64,000 nt of DNA, taken from positions 248,001 to 312,000 of the forward strand of contig NZ_FOAZ01000004.1 in assembly GCF_900109465.1 (NCBI RefSeq), read 5' to 3'. This DNA comes from Streptacidiphilus jiangxiensis (GTDB taxonomy: Bacteria; Actinomycetota; Actinomycetes; Streptomycetales; Streptomycetaceae). The translations under genes and the position numbers were made by a program. Each line of letters begins with the position of its first letter. The first letter of the stretch is position 1. Below are positions 8,342-17,417 of the stretch, one piece after another. The notes below the pieces were generated by a model. That model was not told where the DNA came from, made no database searches, and was given only the letters and a program-made list of their open reading frames with translations.

Positions 8342-8929
8342 ATGGACGCGCTGCGACTGATCAGGACGACCCGGCACGCACTGGCGGAGGCGCGCTCGGC
8401 GGCGGACGTGACGGCGGAGGCCTGGCAGGCCTGCCGGGTCACCGAGGCCGTCGCGCTGACGGCGGCGCTGGCGCTCACCGAGCGGGCGCTGGAGGGCGGC
8501 ACCGGCTGCGGGCCGGTGGAGGTCGCCCGCGCGTTGGCCGAGGCCGCCGCCCACGCGGCCGAGTGCGTCGGCCGCCCACCGGACGAGCCGGTGACGGGCG
8601 ACCGGGCCGCCAGGCTCAGTGCGCTGGCGGATCCGGTGGCGACGGTGCGGGAGCTGCGGGTGCTGCTGCGGGAGGCCTGCCAGTCGCTGCTGGTCGTCGC
8701 CCTGGGGGCGGACGAGCAGAGCCTCTACTGGTGCTGTGTCGACGGCGTCGACGCGGCGTTCGAGGCTCGGGAGCTGGCCACCGAGCTGATGCGGGCGCTG
8801 GGCGCGGAGCCTGCGCAGCTCGCGGGATCCGAGGAGCCGCGCGATCTGCGGGAGCCGCCGCAGGTGCCCGAGGGGGTGGAGCCGGCCCGGGTTCGGGTGG
8901 GGATCAGGGTCGAGCCGCCTCCGGGTTGA
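8342..8929 (+). CDS. Conserved actinobacterial protein, probably DUF6099 family
   Basis: The 195-residue alpha-helical product begins MDALRLIRTTRHALAEARSA and carries repeated helices rich in Ala and Leu, with a Cys pair (YWCCVDG) near residue 135. It looks like the small streptomycete proteins grouped as DUF6099, as far as I recall. Nothing in the sequence indicates an enzyme activity, signal peptide or membrane segment. A GGGTGG sequence precedes the ATG. Its 3' end overlaps that of the convergent small gene by 26 bp. Confidence 0.6.
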   Translation: MDALRLIRTTRHALAEARSAADVTAEAWQACRVTEAVALTAALALTERALEGGTGCGPVEVARALAEAAAHAAECVGRPPDEPVTGDRAARLSALADPVATVRELRVLLREACQSLLVVALGADEQSLYWCCVDGVDAAFEARELATELMRALGAEPAQLAGSEEPRDLREPPQVPEGVEPARVRVGIRVEPPPG

Positions 8930-9083
8930 AGGCCCCGTCCTCCCTCTGCTCCTCGGGGCGGGGCGCCGCGGGCTGGAGCTCGGCGTCGAGCTGGACCAGG
9001 TCGGCGTTGAGGGCGGCCAGCATCCGCTCCATCTGCGCCAGCAGGTTCTGCGGGCTCTCGGGTGCGACCGGTGCGTCGGACAT
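8904..9083 (-). CDS. Small hypothetical protein (59 aa)
   Basis: The reading frame gives a 59-residue protein starting MSDAPVAPESPQNLLAQMER with one predicted amphipathic helix (residues about 11-40) and a charged, proline-rich tail. A strong AGGAGG lies 11 nt upstream of this ATG, which is why the shorter start was chosen over an open extension. It is convergent with and overlaps the preceding gene. The function is unknown. Such short helical proteins often interact with a neighbour's product. Confidence 0.5.
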   Translation of the reverse strand: MSDAPVAPESPQNLLAQMERMLAALNADLVQLDAELQPAAPRPEEQREDGAFNPEAARP

Positions 9084-9194
9084 GGCTGGGCTGAACCTCC
9101 TGGGAGCGGGAACGGACCCGGCAGACGGCCGGTCCCGTGCGGCCAACGAGCCAAAACGCCGCGCGGTCACTCCCTGTCACTCCCAGGTGGGACC

Positions 9195-9302
9195 CCAGGG
9201 GCGCGAGGCTCTGCGCGAGCAACCAACCTGTGCGGATGGCCCTGCTCGTGCGGCGACTCACCACACAGGGTGGCCTGTCGCGCAGCTCCTCGCGCCCCTG
9301 GA
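9195..9302. repeat. Streptomyces dispersed intergenic inverted repeat, copy 2
   Basis: The left arm (9195-9224, CCAGGGGCGCGAGGCTCTGC then GCGAGCAACC) and the right arm (9267-9302, ending CGCAGCTCCTCGCGCCCCTGG) can fold into a long imperfect hairpin around a GGCCCTG-containing centre. It sits upstream of the 3' end of dapD and downstream of the start of the small minus-strand gene. A TGCAAC flank follows. Confidence 0.8.
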
Positions 9303-9329
9303 CAGTGCAACTTCCCGGAGCTGGAAGGC

Positions 9330-10334
9330 TCAGTTGTGGGCGTGCAGCTCCGCGTTCAGGCCGCCCCAGCTGCCGCTGCGGGCGATGACCTCGACCGCGC
9401 CGGACTGCGAGTTGCGGCGGAACAGCAGGTTCGACTGGCCCGACAGATCGACGGCCTTGGCGATCGCGCCGTCCGGGGTGGTGACGCGGGTGCCCGCGGT
9501 CACGTAGAGGCCGGCCTCGACGACGCAGTCGTCGCCGAGCGAGATGCCGATGCCCGCGTTCGCCCCGAGCAGGCAGCGCTGACCCACCGACACGACCTGC
9601 TTGCCGCCACCGGAGAGGGTGCCCATGATGGACGCGCCGCCGCCGATGTCGCTGTGGTCGCCGACGACGACGCCCGCGGAGATGCGGCCCTCGACCATCG
9701 AGGTCCCCAGCGTGCCGGCGTTGAAGTTGACGAAGCCCTCGTGCATGACCGTGGTGCCCTCGGCCAGGTGTGCGCCGAGGCGGACGCGGTCGGCGTGGGC
9801 GATACGGACGCCGGCCGGGGCGACGTAGTCGGTCATGCGCGGGAACTTGTCGATCCCGTAGACGGCCAGCTGGCCGCCCTCCGCGCGTACCGCGAGCCGC
9901 GCGGACTCGACCTGGGCGACGGGGGTGGGGCCGATGCTGGTCCAGGCCACGTTGGCCAGCAGGCCGAAGATCCCGTCCAGGTTCTGGCCGTGGGGCTGGA
10001 CCAGGCGGGCGCTCAGCAGGTGGAGGCGCAGGTACACGTCGTGGGTGTCCAGCGGCTTGTCGTCGAGCGAGCCGATCACCGTGCGGACCGCGATCACCTC
10101 GACGCCGCGGCGCGGGTCCACCCGCAGCGCGGCGGCCGCGCCGGCGCCCAGCTCGGCCTCGGCCTGCTCGGCGGTCAGTCGGACGGTCCCGGCCGGGCCG
10201 GACTCCTCCGAGCCCGCCGCGACCAGCTTCGGCGCGGGGAACCAGGTGTCGAGGACGGTGCCGTCGGTGGCGACGGTGGCCAGGCCGACGCCGACGGCGC
10301 CGCCCTTCGGAGCGGTGAGGGTCTCAGTAGTCAC
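9330..10334 (-). CDS. dapD: 2,3,4,5-tetrahydropyridine-2,6-dicarboxylate N-succinyltransferase
   Basis: This 334-residue protein is the long actinobacterial form of DapD, which transfers succinyl from succinyl-CoA to tetrahydrodipicolinate in the diaminopimelate/lysine pathway. The C-terminal half carries hexapeptide repeats typical of a left-handed beta helix ([22 protein letters not shown] region, then [20 protein letters not shown]). The last residues, [12 protein letters not shown], form the trimer tail. GTG 10334 follows a TAGCGT -10 by 6 nt, so it is probably leaderless. It stands alone, as dapD often does, and supplies cell-wall diaminopimelate as well as the lysine that a hydrazine cluster downstream would consume. 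Confidence 0.93.
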   Translation of the reverse strand: MTTETLTAPKGGAVGVGLATVATDGTVLDTWFPAPKLVAAGSEESGPAGTVRLTAEQAEAELGAGAAAALRVDPRRGVEVIAVRTVIGSLDDKPLDTHDVYLRLHLLSARLVQPHGQNLDGIFGLLANVAWTSIGPTPVAQVESARLAVRAEGGQLAVYGIDKFPRMTDYVAPAGVRIAHADRVRLGAHLAEGTTVMHEGFVNFNAGTLGTSMVEGRISAGVVVGDHSDIGGGASIMGTLSGGGKQVVSVGQRCLLGANAGIGISLGDDCVVEAGLYVTAGTRVTTPDGAIAKAVDLSGQSNLLFRRNSQSGAVEVIARSGSWGGLNAELHAHN

Positions 10335-10509
10335 GCCTGCACGCTAACCAATCGGGTGGGCGGATGCCGAACCCGTCCCGCTGGACGGACTGCGTGTCCA
10401 ACCTGCGGAGCCCTGGTCGTCGACCGGGCCGTTCGGTGACCGGATCGTTCCGGGCCTCGACCCGATGAGGCCTTATCCGAGGGGATACCGCCAGGCCAGA
10501 CTGGATGTC

Positions 10510-11064
10510 ATGAGTCGCGCACTGATCGTCATCGATGTCCAGGAGTCCTTCCGCGCCCGGGCCGAGGGGCCCGAGGGGTGGGCCGGGATCGACAACCCCA
10601 AGATCGCCGAGCCGGTCAACCGCCTGGTCCGGTTCGCCCGCGAGCAGGGCGACACCGTGGTCTGGGTCCTCCACTCGGAGCCCGGGACCGACACCGAGTT
10701 CGACCCCGCCAACGGGCACGTCCGTCTGCTGGAGGAGCTGGAGCAGCCCCTCCCCGGCGAGGTCACCGTCCACAAGACCAGTCACAACGCGTTCACCACC
10801 ACCAACCTGCAGCAGCAGCTGACCGAGCGGGGGGTGACCGAGCTGGTCCTCTGCGGCATCCGCACCGAGCAGTGCGTGGAGACCACCACCCGGGTGGGCA
10901 GCGACCTCGGCTACCGCTGCACCTTCGTCACGGACGCGACCACCACCAACCCGATCGGCTCGCTGAGCGTCGCCGCGATCATCGAGCGCACGGAGGCGGT
11001 GCTGCGGGACCGCTTCGCCGAGATCACCACCGTCGACGAGCTCGTCGGCCCGGCTGCGCGATGA
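10510..11064 (+). CDS. Isochorismatase-fold cysteine hydrolase
   Basis: The 184-residue protein shows the three catalytic residues of the isochorismatase-like amidohydrolases: D9 (ALIVIDVQESF), K89 (VHKTSHNAF) and C122 (GIRTEQCVETT). Relatives hydrolyse nicotinamide, carbamoyl groups or related amides. The exact substrate is unclear. ATG 10510 begins the conserved strand, and CAGACT 7 nt upstream fits a leaderless start. Only 7 bp separate it from the GlxA-type regulator, so the two are likely an operon, as in many actinobacteria where this regulator controls the hydrolase. Confidence 0.85.
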   Translation: MSRALIVIDVQESFRARAEGPEGWAGIDNPKIAEPVNRLVRFAREQGDTVVWVLHSEPGTDTEFDPANGHVRLLEELEQPLPGEVTVHKTSHNAFTTTNLQQQLTERGVTELVLCGIRTEQCVETTTRVGSDLGYRCTFVTDATTTNPIGSLSVAAIIERTEAVLRDRFAEITTVDELVGPAAR

Positions 11065-11071
11065 TGCGGGG

Positions 11072-12004
11072 GTGACGCGCCGCATCGCCTTCCTCCTGGT
11101 GCCAGGGGTCCATCTGCTGGACCTGGCCGGCCCCGCCCAGGTCTTCGGGACGGCCGGGGCCTTCGGGTACCCCTACGAGCTGCACTACGTGGCCGAGCGG
11201 GAGCTGGTGCCGAGTGCCCAGGGGCTCCCGCTCCAGGCCGGCACGGTCTGGCCGGAGCTCGGGCCGGACGATCTGCTGATCGTGCCGGGCTGGCTCGTCC
11301 CGGACCCGCCGGCCGTCACCCCGCTCCCGCTGTTCGACCCCGCCTCGCTGGACGCGCTGCGGGCCCACCACGCTGCGGGCGGCACCGTCGCCAGCGTCTG
11401 CGCCGGCGCCGAGGCCCTGGCCGCGGCGGGCCTGCTCGACGGGCGGCGCTGCACCACCCACCACGACCTGCAGGACGACCTGGCCCACCGGTACCCGCGG
11501 GCGCAGGTGGTGCGGGACGTGCTGTTCACCACCGACGACCGGGTGGTGACCTCGGCGGGGATCGCCTCGGGGATCGATCTCGCGCTGCACCTGGTGGCGG
11601 GCCACCACGGACCGGCCGCGGCGGCCCAGGTGGCGCGGGACATGGTCGTCTACGCCCGACGCAACGGCCACGAGCCGCAGTCGAGCGCGATGCTGCGCCA
11701 CCGCTCGCACCTGGACGACACGGTCCACCGGGTGCAGGACCTCATCGACGCCCGGTTCGCCGAGCCGCTGCCGCTCTCCGTCCTGGCGGCCGCGGGTGGG
11801 GTCAGCGAGCGCACGCTGACCCGCGCCTTCGCCCGGGCTACCACGGGCCTGACGCCGCTGCGCTACCAGCAGACGTTGCGGGTCGAGCGGGCGGAGCTGC
11901 TGATCGGCCATGGCGCCACGATCGAGGCGGCCGCTCGCGAGGTCGGCTTCGACGACGCCCGGATGCTGCGTCGGCTGCGCTCTCGCACGACGTCTGACGG
12001 CTGA
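11072..12004 (+). CDS. GlxA family transcriptional regulator (DJ-1/PfpI plus AraC HTH)
   Basis: This 310-residue protein has an N-terminal DJ-1/PfpI-type amidotransferase-like domain (residues 1-180, with the nucleophile elbow ASVCAGAEALAAAG) and a C-terminal AraC DNA-binding domain (about 205-305, with LSVLAAAGGVSERTLTRAF as the first helix-turn-helix). Such regulators sense small molecules and activate neighbouring catabolic genes. GTG 11072 lies 7 bp after the isochorismatase stop, and the coupling suggests they act together. The second helix-turn-helix ends somewhat early (RMLRRLRSRTTSDG), but this seems within family variation. Confidence 0.85.
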   Translation: MTRRIAFLLVPGVHLLDLAGPAQVFGTAGAFGYPYELHYVAERELVPSAQGLPLQAGTVWPELGPDDLLIVPGWLVPDPPAVTPLPLFDPASLDALRAHHAAGGTVASVCAGAEALAAAGLLDGRRCTTHHDLQDDLAHRYPRAQVVRDVLFTTDDRVVTSAGIASGIDLALHLVAGHHGPAAAAQVARDMVVYARRNGHEPQSSAMLRHRSHLDDTVHRVQDLIDARFAEPLPLSVLAAAGGVSERTLTRAFARATTGLTPLRYQQTLRVERAELLIGHGATIEAAAREVGFDDARMLRRLRSRTTSDG

Positions 12005-12073
12005 TCAACTCCCAGGTAGGGCACAGGTAATTCACAGCTCTCTCTCAGTCCTTACTCTCTTGCCCCTTGTTGT

Positions 12074-12090
12074 CACCCCGAATCGGGGTG
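12074..12090. promoter_or_regulatory. 17-bp inverted repeat upstream of secreted protein gene
   Basis: CACCCCG and CGGGGTG flank AAT, forming a perfect palindrome 55 bp before the start of the secreted protein at 12145. It could be an operator or a 5'-UTR hairpin. No matching regulator is identified. Confidence 0.45.
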
Positions 12091-12144
12091 TGTGATGTGG
12101 ACTCGTCAGAACTCCACTCCCTTCCCCACAACGGAGGCATGAGG

Positions 12145-13110
12145 ATGTTCAGGATCCGACGCGGCACGACCGCGTCCATCGCAGTGGCGAGCGGCTTAGC
12201 CTTAGCGGCGCTCTTCGCCGGGGCACCCTCGGGTGTCGCCGCCGCGCACCCCACCCCGCGGCCCGCCGCCCCCCAGGCGGGCGCCGTCCACTACGTCCGT
12301 TCCCACGGGCACGTCTACCGGGTGGAGACCCACGGCCGTCACGGCGTGATCCCGATGCGCGGCGCGCGCGGCGACGCCGTGCGCCGGCAGGTCGGCCGCG
12401 CACCCGCCGACAGCACGCTGGTCTACAACGGTGGGCCCGTCCAGCACCAGGTCAGCGTCTACCTGGTGTTCTGGGGCAATCAGTGGGACAGCGACAGCAA
12501 CGGCGTGGAGCAGTACCAGACCGACCTCTTCAACGGTCTCGGCACCTCGTCGGACAGCTGGTCCACCGTCACCTCGCAGTACACCGACAGCAGTGGCCAG
12601 GGCCCGTCCTTCGGCGGATCGGTCCTCGGCGGCACCTGGGTGGACGACTCCGCTCCCGCCCCGGCCAACGCCCAGCAGTCCGACATCGCCGCCGAGGCCG
12701 ACGCCGCCGCGTCCCACTTCGGCGTCGGCGGCCCGGACGTGCAGATCGTCGTGATGAGCCCGAGCGGCACCTCGCCCGACGGCTTCCCCAACAGCGGCTT
12801 CTGCGCCTGGCACGACTACGACGGCAACGTCTCCTACACGAACATGCCCTACGTCCTCGACGCCGGCTCGGGCTGCGGTGCCGGCTCGGTGGCGAACCAG
12901 CTGGACGGGTTCAGCATCGTCGGCGGCCACGAGTACGCCGAGTCGCTCACCGACCCGCAGCCCTCCAGCGGCTGGGTCGCCTCCGACGGCGAGGAGGACG
13001 GCGACCTCTGCGCCTGGCAGAACCTGGGCACGATCTCCCTGCCCACCGGCGACTTCGCGATGCAGCCGACCTGGAGCAACGCGGCCGGCGGCTGCGCGAT
13101 GTCGGGCTGA
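12145..13110 (+). CDS. Secreted EXORDIUM/phi-1-like protein with HEYAE motif
   Basis: This 321-residue preprotein has a signal peptide (FRIRR, hydrophobic AVASGLALAALFAG, AxA-type cleavage near residue 34). The mature part contains HEYAESLTDP (H262, E263, E266), which resembles the HELAE segment of plant phosphate-induced-1/EXORDIUM proteins and their bacterial relatives and could bind zinc. Several cysteines (CAWHD, GCGAG, CAWQN, GGCAM) may form disulphides outside the cell. Two ATGs lie 6 nt apart. GGAGG at 12133-12137 is correctly spaced (7 nt) only for the second, so 12145 was chosen. Peptidase activity is inferred only. Confidence 0.7.
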   Translation: MFRIRRGTTASIAVASGLALAALFAGAPSGVAAAHPTPRPAAPQAGAVHYVRSHGHVYRVETHGRHGVIPMRGARGDAVRRQVGRAPADSTLVYNGGPVQHQVSVYLVFWGNQWDSDSNGVEQYQTDLFNGLGTSSDSWSTVTSQYTDSSGQGPSFGGSVLGGTWVDDSAPAPANAQQSDIAAEADAAASHFGVGGPDVQIVVMSPSGTSPDGFPNSGFCAWHDYDGNVSYTNMPYVLDAGSGCGAGSVANQLDGFSIVGGHEYAESLTDPQPSSGWVASDGEEDGDLCAWQNLGTISLPTGDFAMQPTWSNAAGGCAMSG

Positions 13111-13201
13111 TCCACTCCCGACGGCTGCACCAGCAGGTGGCGGGCCGGGCACGGTCAAAAGTCCGTGGGCGAAAGTCGAACGCTTGGTCATACTCGACTC
13201 T

Positions 13202-14704
13202 GTGTTCCTGACGATCAGCACCATCGGCACCGACCAGCGGCCCGCCACCGACCTGGGCTTCCTGCTGCACAAGCACCCGGACAAGTCCCAGTCCTTCACG
13301 ACCGCGCACGGCCTCGCGCACGTCTTCTACCCGGAGGCGAGCGCCGAGCGCTGCACGGCCGCGCTCCTGTTGGAAGTGGATCCGATCTCCCTGGTCCGCC
13401 GGGGCCGCGGGGCGAAGGGACGCGGCTCCGGCTCCCCTGACTTCGCGCTCTCCCAGTACGTGAACGACCGCCCCTACGCGGCGTCCTCGCTGCTCGCGGT
13501 GGCCCTGAGCGCCGTCTTCAAGAGCGCCATGAAGGGCGACTGCAAGACCCGCCCGGAGCTCGCCGCCGAGCCGCAGCCGCTGGTGATCGAGCTGCCCGCC
13601 GTCCCGGCCAAGGGCGGCGCCGAGCTGGTCCGCGGTCTGTTCGAGCCGCTCGGCTGGCAGGTCGAGGCCGAGCCGCTGCCGCTGGACGTGAGCTTCCCGG
13701 AGTGGGGCGACTCCCGCTACGTCGGGCTGCGGCTGACCGGCGCGCTGCGCCTCGCCGAGGCGCTCAGCCAGCTCTACGTGCTGCTGCCGGTGCTCGACGA
13801 CGCCAAGCACTACTGGGTCTCCCCGGACGAGGTCGACAAGCTGCTCGCCCGCGGTGAGGGCTGGCTGGCCGAGCATCCCGAGCGACAGCTGATCGTCCGG
13901 CGCTACTTCTCCCGGCGCTGGTCCCTGGCCCGTGCCGCGAACGACCGGTTGGAGCTGGCACGTCTGGCCGAGGCCGACGACCGCGAGCCCGAGGAGCTGG
14001 ACAACGCCGTCCCGGAGGAGACCGCGACCGCCGAGGGCGAGCCGGAGGAGCCCAGGCCGGCGCCGCTGGCGGTGCGCCGCCGTGCCGCGATCGTCGAGCG
14101 GCTGCGCGAGGCGAACGCCAAGCGTGTCCTCGACCTCGGCTGCGGAGAGGCGGCGCTGGTCGCCGAGCTGCTCAAGGACCGCAGCTTCACCGAGATCGTC
14201 GGTGTCGAGGTCTCCGCCCGCGCGCTCGCGATCGCCGCGCGGCGGCTGCGCCTGGAGCGGATGAACGAGCGGCAGGCCGCCCGCGTCAAGCTGATGCAGG
14301 GTGCGCTGACCTACACCGACGCCCGCCTCACCGGCTACGACGCCGCCGTCCTCTCCGAGGTGATCGAGCACCTCGACGAGGAACGGCTGCCCGCGCTGGA
14401 GTACGCGGTGTTCGGTGCGGCCCGCCCCGGCACCGTCGTGGTGACCACGCCGAACGTCGAGTACAACGTCCGCTGGGAGACGCTCCCGGCCGGTCAGGTC
14501 CGGCACGCCGACCACCGCTTCGAGTGGGACCGGGCGCAGTTCCGTGCGTGGGCGGAGCGGACCGCCGGGACGTACGGCTACACCGTGGCCCTCGGACCCG
14601 TCGGCGACGAGGACCCGGAGGTCGGCCCGCCGACCCAGCTCGCCGCCTTCACCCGCATCGACGACACCACCGCGACCACCACCCCGAAGGGAGAGTCCCG
14701 ATGA
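13202..14704 (+). CDS. hen1: 3'-terminal RNA ribose 2'-O-methyltransferase Hen1
   Basis: The 500-residue protein matches bacterial Hen1. The N-terminal half (1-240) is the Hen1-specific domain that contacts Pnkp. The C-terminal half has the SAM loop VLDLGCGEAALVAEL around D311 and the metal-binding signature EVIEHLDEE with HADHRFEWD (the EHxxE...H pattern). It methylates the 2'-OH of the 3' end of RNA cut by ribotoxins before Pnkp reseals it, preventing re-cleavage. GTG 13202 follows CATACT by 7 nt and lacks a ribosome site, so it is likely leaderless. Its TGA overlaps the ATG of pnkp. Confidence 0.92.
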   Translation: MFLTISTIGTDQRPATDLGFLLHKHPDKSQSFTTAHGLAHVFYPEASAERCTAALLLEVDPISLVRRGRGAKGRGSGSPDFALSQYVNDRPYAASSLLAVALSAVFKSAMKGDCKTRPELAAEPQPLVIELPAVPAKGGAELVRGLFEPLGWQVEAEPLPLDVSFPEWGDSRYVGLRLTGALRLAEALSQLYVLLPVLDDAKHYWVSPDEVDKLLARGEGWLAEHPERQLIVRRYFSRRWSLARAANDRLELARLAEADDREPEELDNAVPEETATAEGEPEEPRPAPLAVRRRAAIVERLREANAKRVLDLGCGEAALVAELLKDRSFTEIVGVEVSARALAIAARRLRLERMNERQAARVKLMQGALTYTDARLTGYDAAVLSEVIEHLDEERLPALEYAVFGAARPGTVVVTTPNVEYNVRWETLPAGQVRHADHRFEWDRAQFRAWAERTAGTYGYTVALGPVGDEDPEVGPPTQLAAFTRIDDTTATTTPKGESR

Positions 14705-17319
14705 CCGACACCGAGGCGCGCTCGCCGCGCACCCTCTCCGTTCCCGACCTCTCCCTGGTCGTGCTCGTCGGCACCACCGGCTCCGGCAAGTCCAGCTTCG
14801 CCGCCAAGCACTTCCTGCCCACCCAGGTCGTCTCCTCCGACGCCTGCCGCGGCCTGGTCTCCGACGACCCCAACGACCAGACCGCCACCGGCGACGCCTT
14901 CGACGTGCTGCACTACATCGCGGGCAAGCGCCTCGCCGCCGGCCGGGTCACCGTCGTCGACGCCACCAACGTGCAGCCGGAGTCGCGCCGTCAGCTGATC
15001 CAGCTGGCCAGGGAGCACGATGTGCTGCCCGTCGCCATCGTGCTGGACCTGCCGCCGCAGCTCTGCGCCGAGCGCAACTCCCGCAAGCCGGACCGGGCGC
15101 ACTTCCCGCCACGGGTGCTGCAGCGCCAGCAGGGCGAGCTGCGCCGCTCGCTGCGCCACCTGGAGCGCGAGGGCTTCCGCAAGGTGCACGTGCTGCGCAC
15201 CGAGGAGGAGGTCGACGCGGCCCAGGTCGTCTACGAGAAGCGGTTCAACGACCTCAGGCACCTGACCGGCCCGTTCGACGTGATCGGCGACATCCACGGC
15301 TGCCGCTCCGAGCTGGTCACCTTGCTCGGCCGGCTCGGCTACGCCGTCACCCGGGACGCCGAGGGTCGCGCGGTCGACGCCGCGCACCCGGACGGCCGCA
15401 CCGCCGTCTTCGTCGGCGACCTGGTCGACCGCGGTCCCGACACGCCGGGCGTGCTGCGCCTGGTGATGGGCATGGTCGCGGCGGGCCACGCGCTGTGCGT
15501 GCCCGGCAACCACGAGAACAAGCTCGGCCGCGCCCTGGCGGGCCGCAAGGTGACCGTCAGCCACGGCCTGCAGGAGTCGCTGGACCAGCTGGCCGCCGAG
15601 CCGCCGGAGTTCGTCGCCGAGGTGCGGGAGTTCATCAAGGGACTGGTCAGCCACTACCTCCTCGACGGCGGCCGGCTGGTGGTCTGCCACGCCGGTCTGC
15701 CGGAGAAGTACCACGGCCGCACCAGCGGCCGGGTGCGCTCGCACGCCCTCTACGGCGACACCACCGGCGAGACCGACGAGTACGGGCTGCCGATGCGCTA
15801 CCCGTGGGCGGAGGAGTACCGGGGCCAGGCGCTGGTCGTCTACGGCCACACCCCCACCCCGACCGCGAACTTCCTGAACAACACCATCTGCCTGGACACC
15901 GGCTGCGTCTTCGGCGGCAAGATGACCGCTCTGCGCTACCCGGAGCGGGAGCTCGTCGAGGTCGAGGCCGAGCAGGTCTGGTACGAGCCGGTCCGGCCGC
16001 TGATCAGCGACGCTCCCGGAGCCCGCGAGGGCCGTCCGCTCGCGCTGGGCGACGTGGCCGGCAAGCGCATCGTGGAGACCACCCACCACGGCCGGGTGGC
16101 CGTGCGCGAGGAGAACGCCGCCGCCGCGCTGGAGGTGATGAGCCGGTTCGCGATCGACCCGCGCCTGCTCGCCTACCTCCCGCCGACCATGGCGCCGGTC
16201 GCCACCTCCCAGCGCGAGGGCTACCTCGAGCACCCGGACGAGGCGTTCGCCGCCTACCGGGCCGACGGCGTGCGCCAGGTGGTGTGCGAGGAGAAGCACA
16301 TGGGCTCGCGCGCGGTCGTCCTGGTCTGCCGGGACGCGGAGGGGACGGCGGCGGAGAAGCGCTTCGGCACGGCGACCGGCGGCCAGATCTGGACCCGTAC
16401 CGGACGTGCCTTCCTCGACGACCTCACCGTGCCGGGTCTCCCGGCCGAGCACGGCGCCCTGACCCGCGCCGTCCTCGCCCGGCTGCGCGCGGCGGCGGAG
16501 GACGCGGGCCTCTTCGACGAGCTCGACAGCGACTGGCTGCTGCTCGACGCCGAGTTGCTGCCCTGGTCGCTGAAGGCCGAGGGCCTGCTGCGCCGTCAGT
16601 ACGCCGCGGTCGGCGCGGCGTCGGGCGCAGCGCTGCGAGCGGCGCGGACCGCGCTCGCGACGACGGCCGGGCGCGGGGTCGAGGGCCTGGACGTGGCCGA
16701 CCTGGCTGAGCGCCAGGACCACCGTGCGCAGGACGCGGAGGCGTTCACCGAGGCCTACCGGCGCTACTGCTGGACCGTCGAGGGCCTGGACTCGGTGCGC
16801 CTCGCACCGTTCCAGCTGCTCGCCGCCGAGGGTGCGAACCTCGCCGTGCGCCCGCACGACCAGCACCTCGCCTGGATCGACCGCCTGGTCGACGCGGACA
16901 CCTCGCCGCTGCTGCGTCCGACGCGTCGGCTCGTCGTCGACACCGAGGACGCGGAGTCCTGCGCCGCCGGCGCCGCGTGGTGGGAGGAGCTGACCGCGCG
17001 CGGCAGCGAGGGCATGGTCGTCAAGCCGATGGCCGCCCTGGTGCGGACGGAGGGCAGCCGCCTGGTCCAGCCGGGCGTCAAGGTCCGTGGCCGCGAGTAC
17101 CTGCGGATCATCTACGGCCCCGACTACACCCGTCCCGCGCACCTCTCCCGCCTGCGCTCGCGCTCGCTCGGGCACAAGCGCTCGCTCGCGCTGCGCGAGT
17201 ACGCCCTGGGCATCGAGGCGCTGGACCGCCTGGCGGCCGGGGAGCCGCTGTGGCGGGTGCACGAGACGGTGTTCGCGGTGCTCGCCCTGGAGTCGGAACC
17301 GGTCGACCCCAGGCTGTAG
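14701..17319 (+). CDS. pnkp: Polynucleotide kinase-phosphatase-ligase Pnkp
   Basis: The 872-residue protein is the full-length three-module RNA repair enzyme (the Clostridium thermocellum enzyme is about 870). Residues 24-32, GTTGSGKSS, form the 5' kinase P-loop (K30). D197xH199, D240 in GDLVDRGPD and N270-H271 in GNHE are the metal ligands of the 2',3'-phosphatase. K532 in EEKHMGSRA is the AMP-accepting lysine of the ligase, followed by a C-terminal module. With Hen1 it heals, methylates and seals cleaved tRNA. The ATGA overlap with hen1 shows translational coupling. A hairpin terminator follows directly. Confidence 0.94.
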   Translation: MTDTEARSPRTLSVPDLSLVVLVGTTGSGKSSFAAKHFLPTQVVSSDACRGLVSDDPNDQTATGDAFDVLHYIAGKRLAAGRVTVVDATNVQPESRRQLIQLAREHDVLPVAIVLDLPPQLCAERNSRKPDRAHFPPRVLQRQQGELRRSLRHLEREGFRKVHVLRTEEEVDAAQVVYEKRFNDLRHLTGPFDVIGDIHGCRSELVTLLGRLGYAVTRDAEGRAVDAAHPDGRTAVFVGDLVDRGPDTPGVLRLVMGMVAAGHALCVPGNHENKLGRALAGRKVTVSHGLQESLDQLAAEPPEFVAEVREFIKGLVSHYLLDGGRLVVCHAGLPEKYHGRTSGRVRSHALYGDTTGETDEYGLPMRYPWAEEYRGQALVVYGHTPTPTANFLNNTICLDTGCVFGGKMTALRYPERELVEVEAEQVWYEPVRPLISDAPGAREGRPLALGDVAGKRIVETTHHGRVAVREENAAAALEVMSRFAIDPRLLAYLPPTMAPVATSQREGYLEHPDEAFAAYRADGVRQVVCEEKHMGSRAVVLVCRDAEGTAAEKRFGTATGGQIWTRTGRAFLDDLTVPGLPAEHGALTRAVLARLRAAAEDAGLFDELDSDWLLLDAELLPWSLKAEGLLRRQYAAVGAASGAALRAARTALATTAGRGVEGLDVADLAERQDHRAQDAEAFTEAYRRYCWTVEGLDSVRLAPFQLLAAEGANLAVRPHDQHLAWIDRLVDADTSPLLRPTRRLVVDTEDAESCAAGAAWWEELTARGSEGMVVKPMAALVRTEGSRLVQPGVKVRGREYLRIIYGPDYTRPAHLSRLRSRSLGHKRSLALREYALGIEALDRLAAGEPLWRVHETVFAVLALESEPVDPRL

Positions 17320-17327
17320 TTGCACAA

Positions 17328-17352
17328 CCGGGGGCGCTGCGCGCGCCCCCGG
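17328..17352 (+). terminator. Rho-independent terminator after hen1-pnkp
   Basis: CCGGGGGCGC (17328-17337) and GCGCCCCCGG (17343-17352) form a perfect 10-bp stem with a 5-nt loop 9 nt after the pnkp stop. No T-run follows, as is usual in streptomycetes. Confidence 0.8.
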
Positions 17353-17417
17353 TCCGACCGCACGGAACAACCGGACAACGGAACGACAGAACAGCCGGCA
17401 AGGGCAAGGAACAGCAC

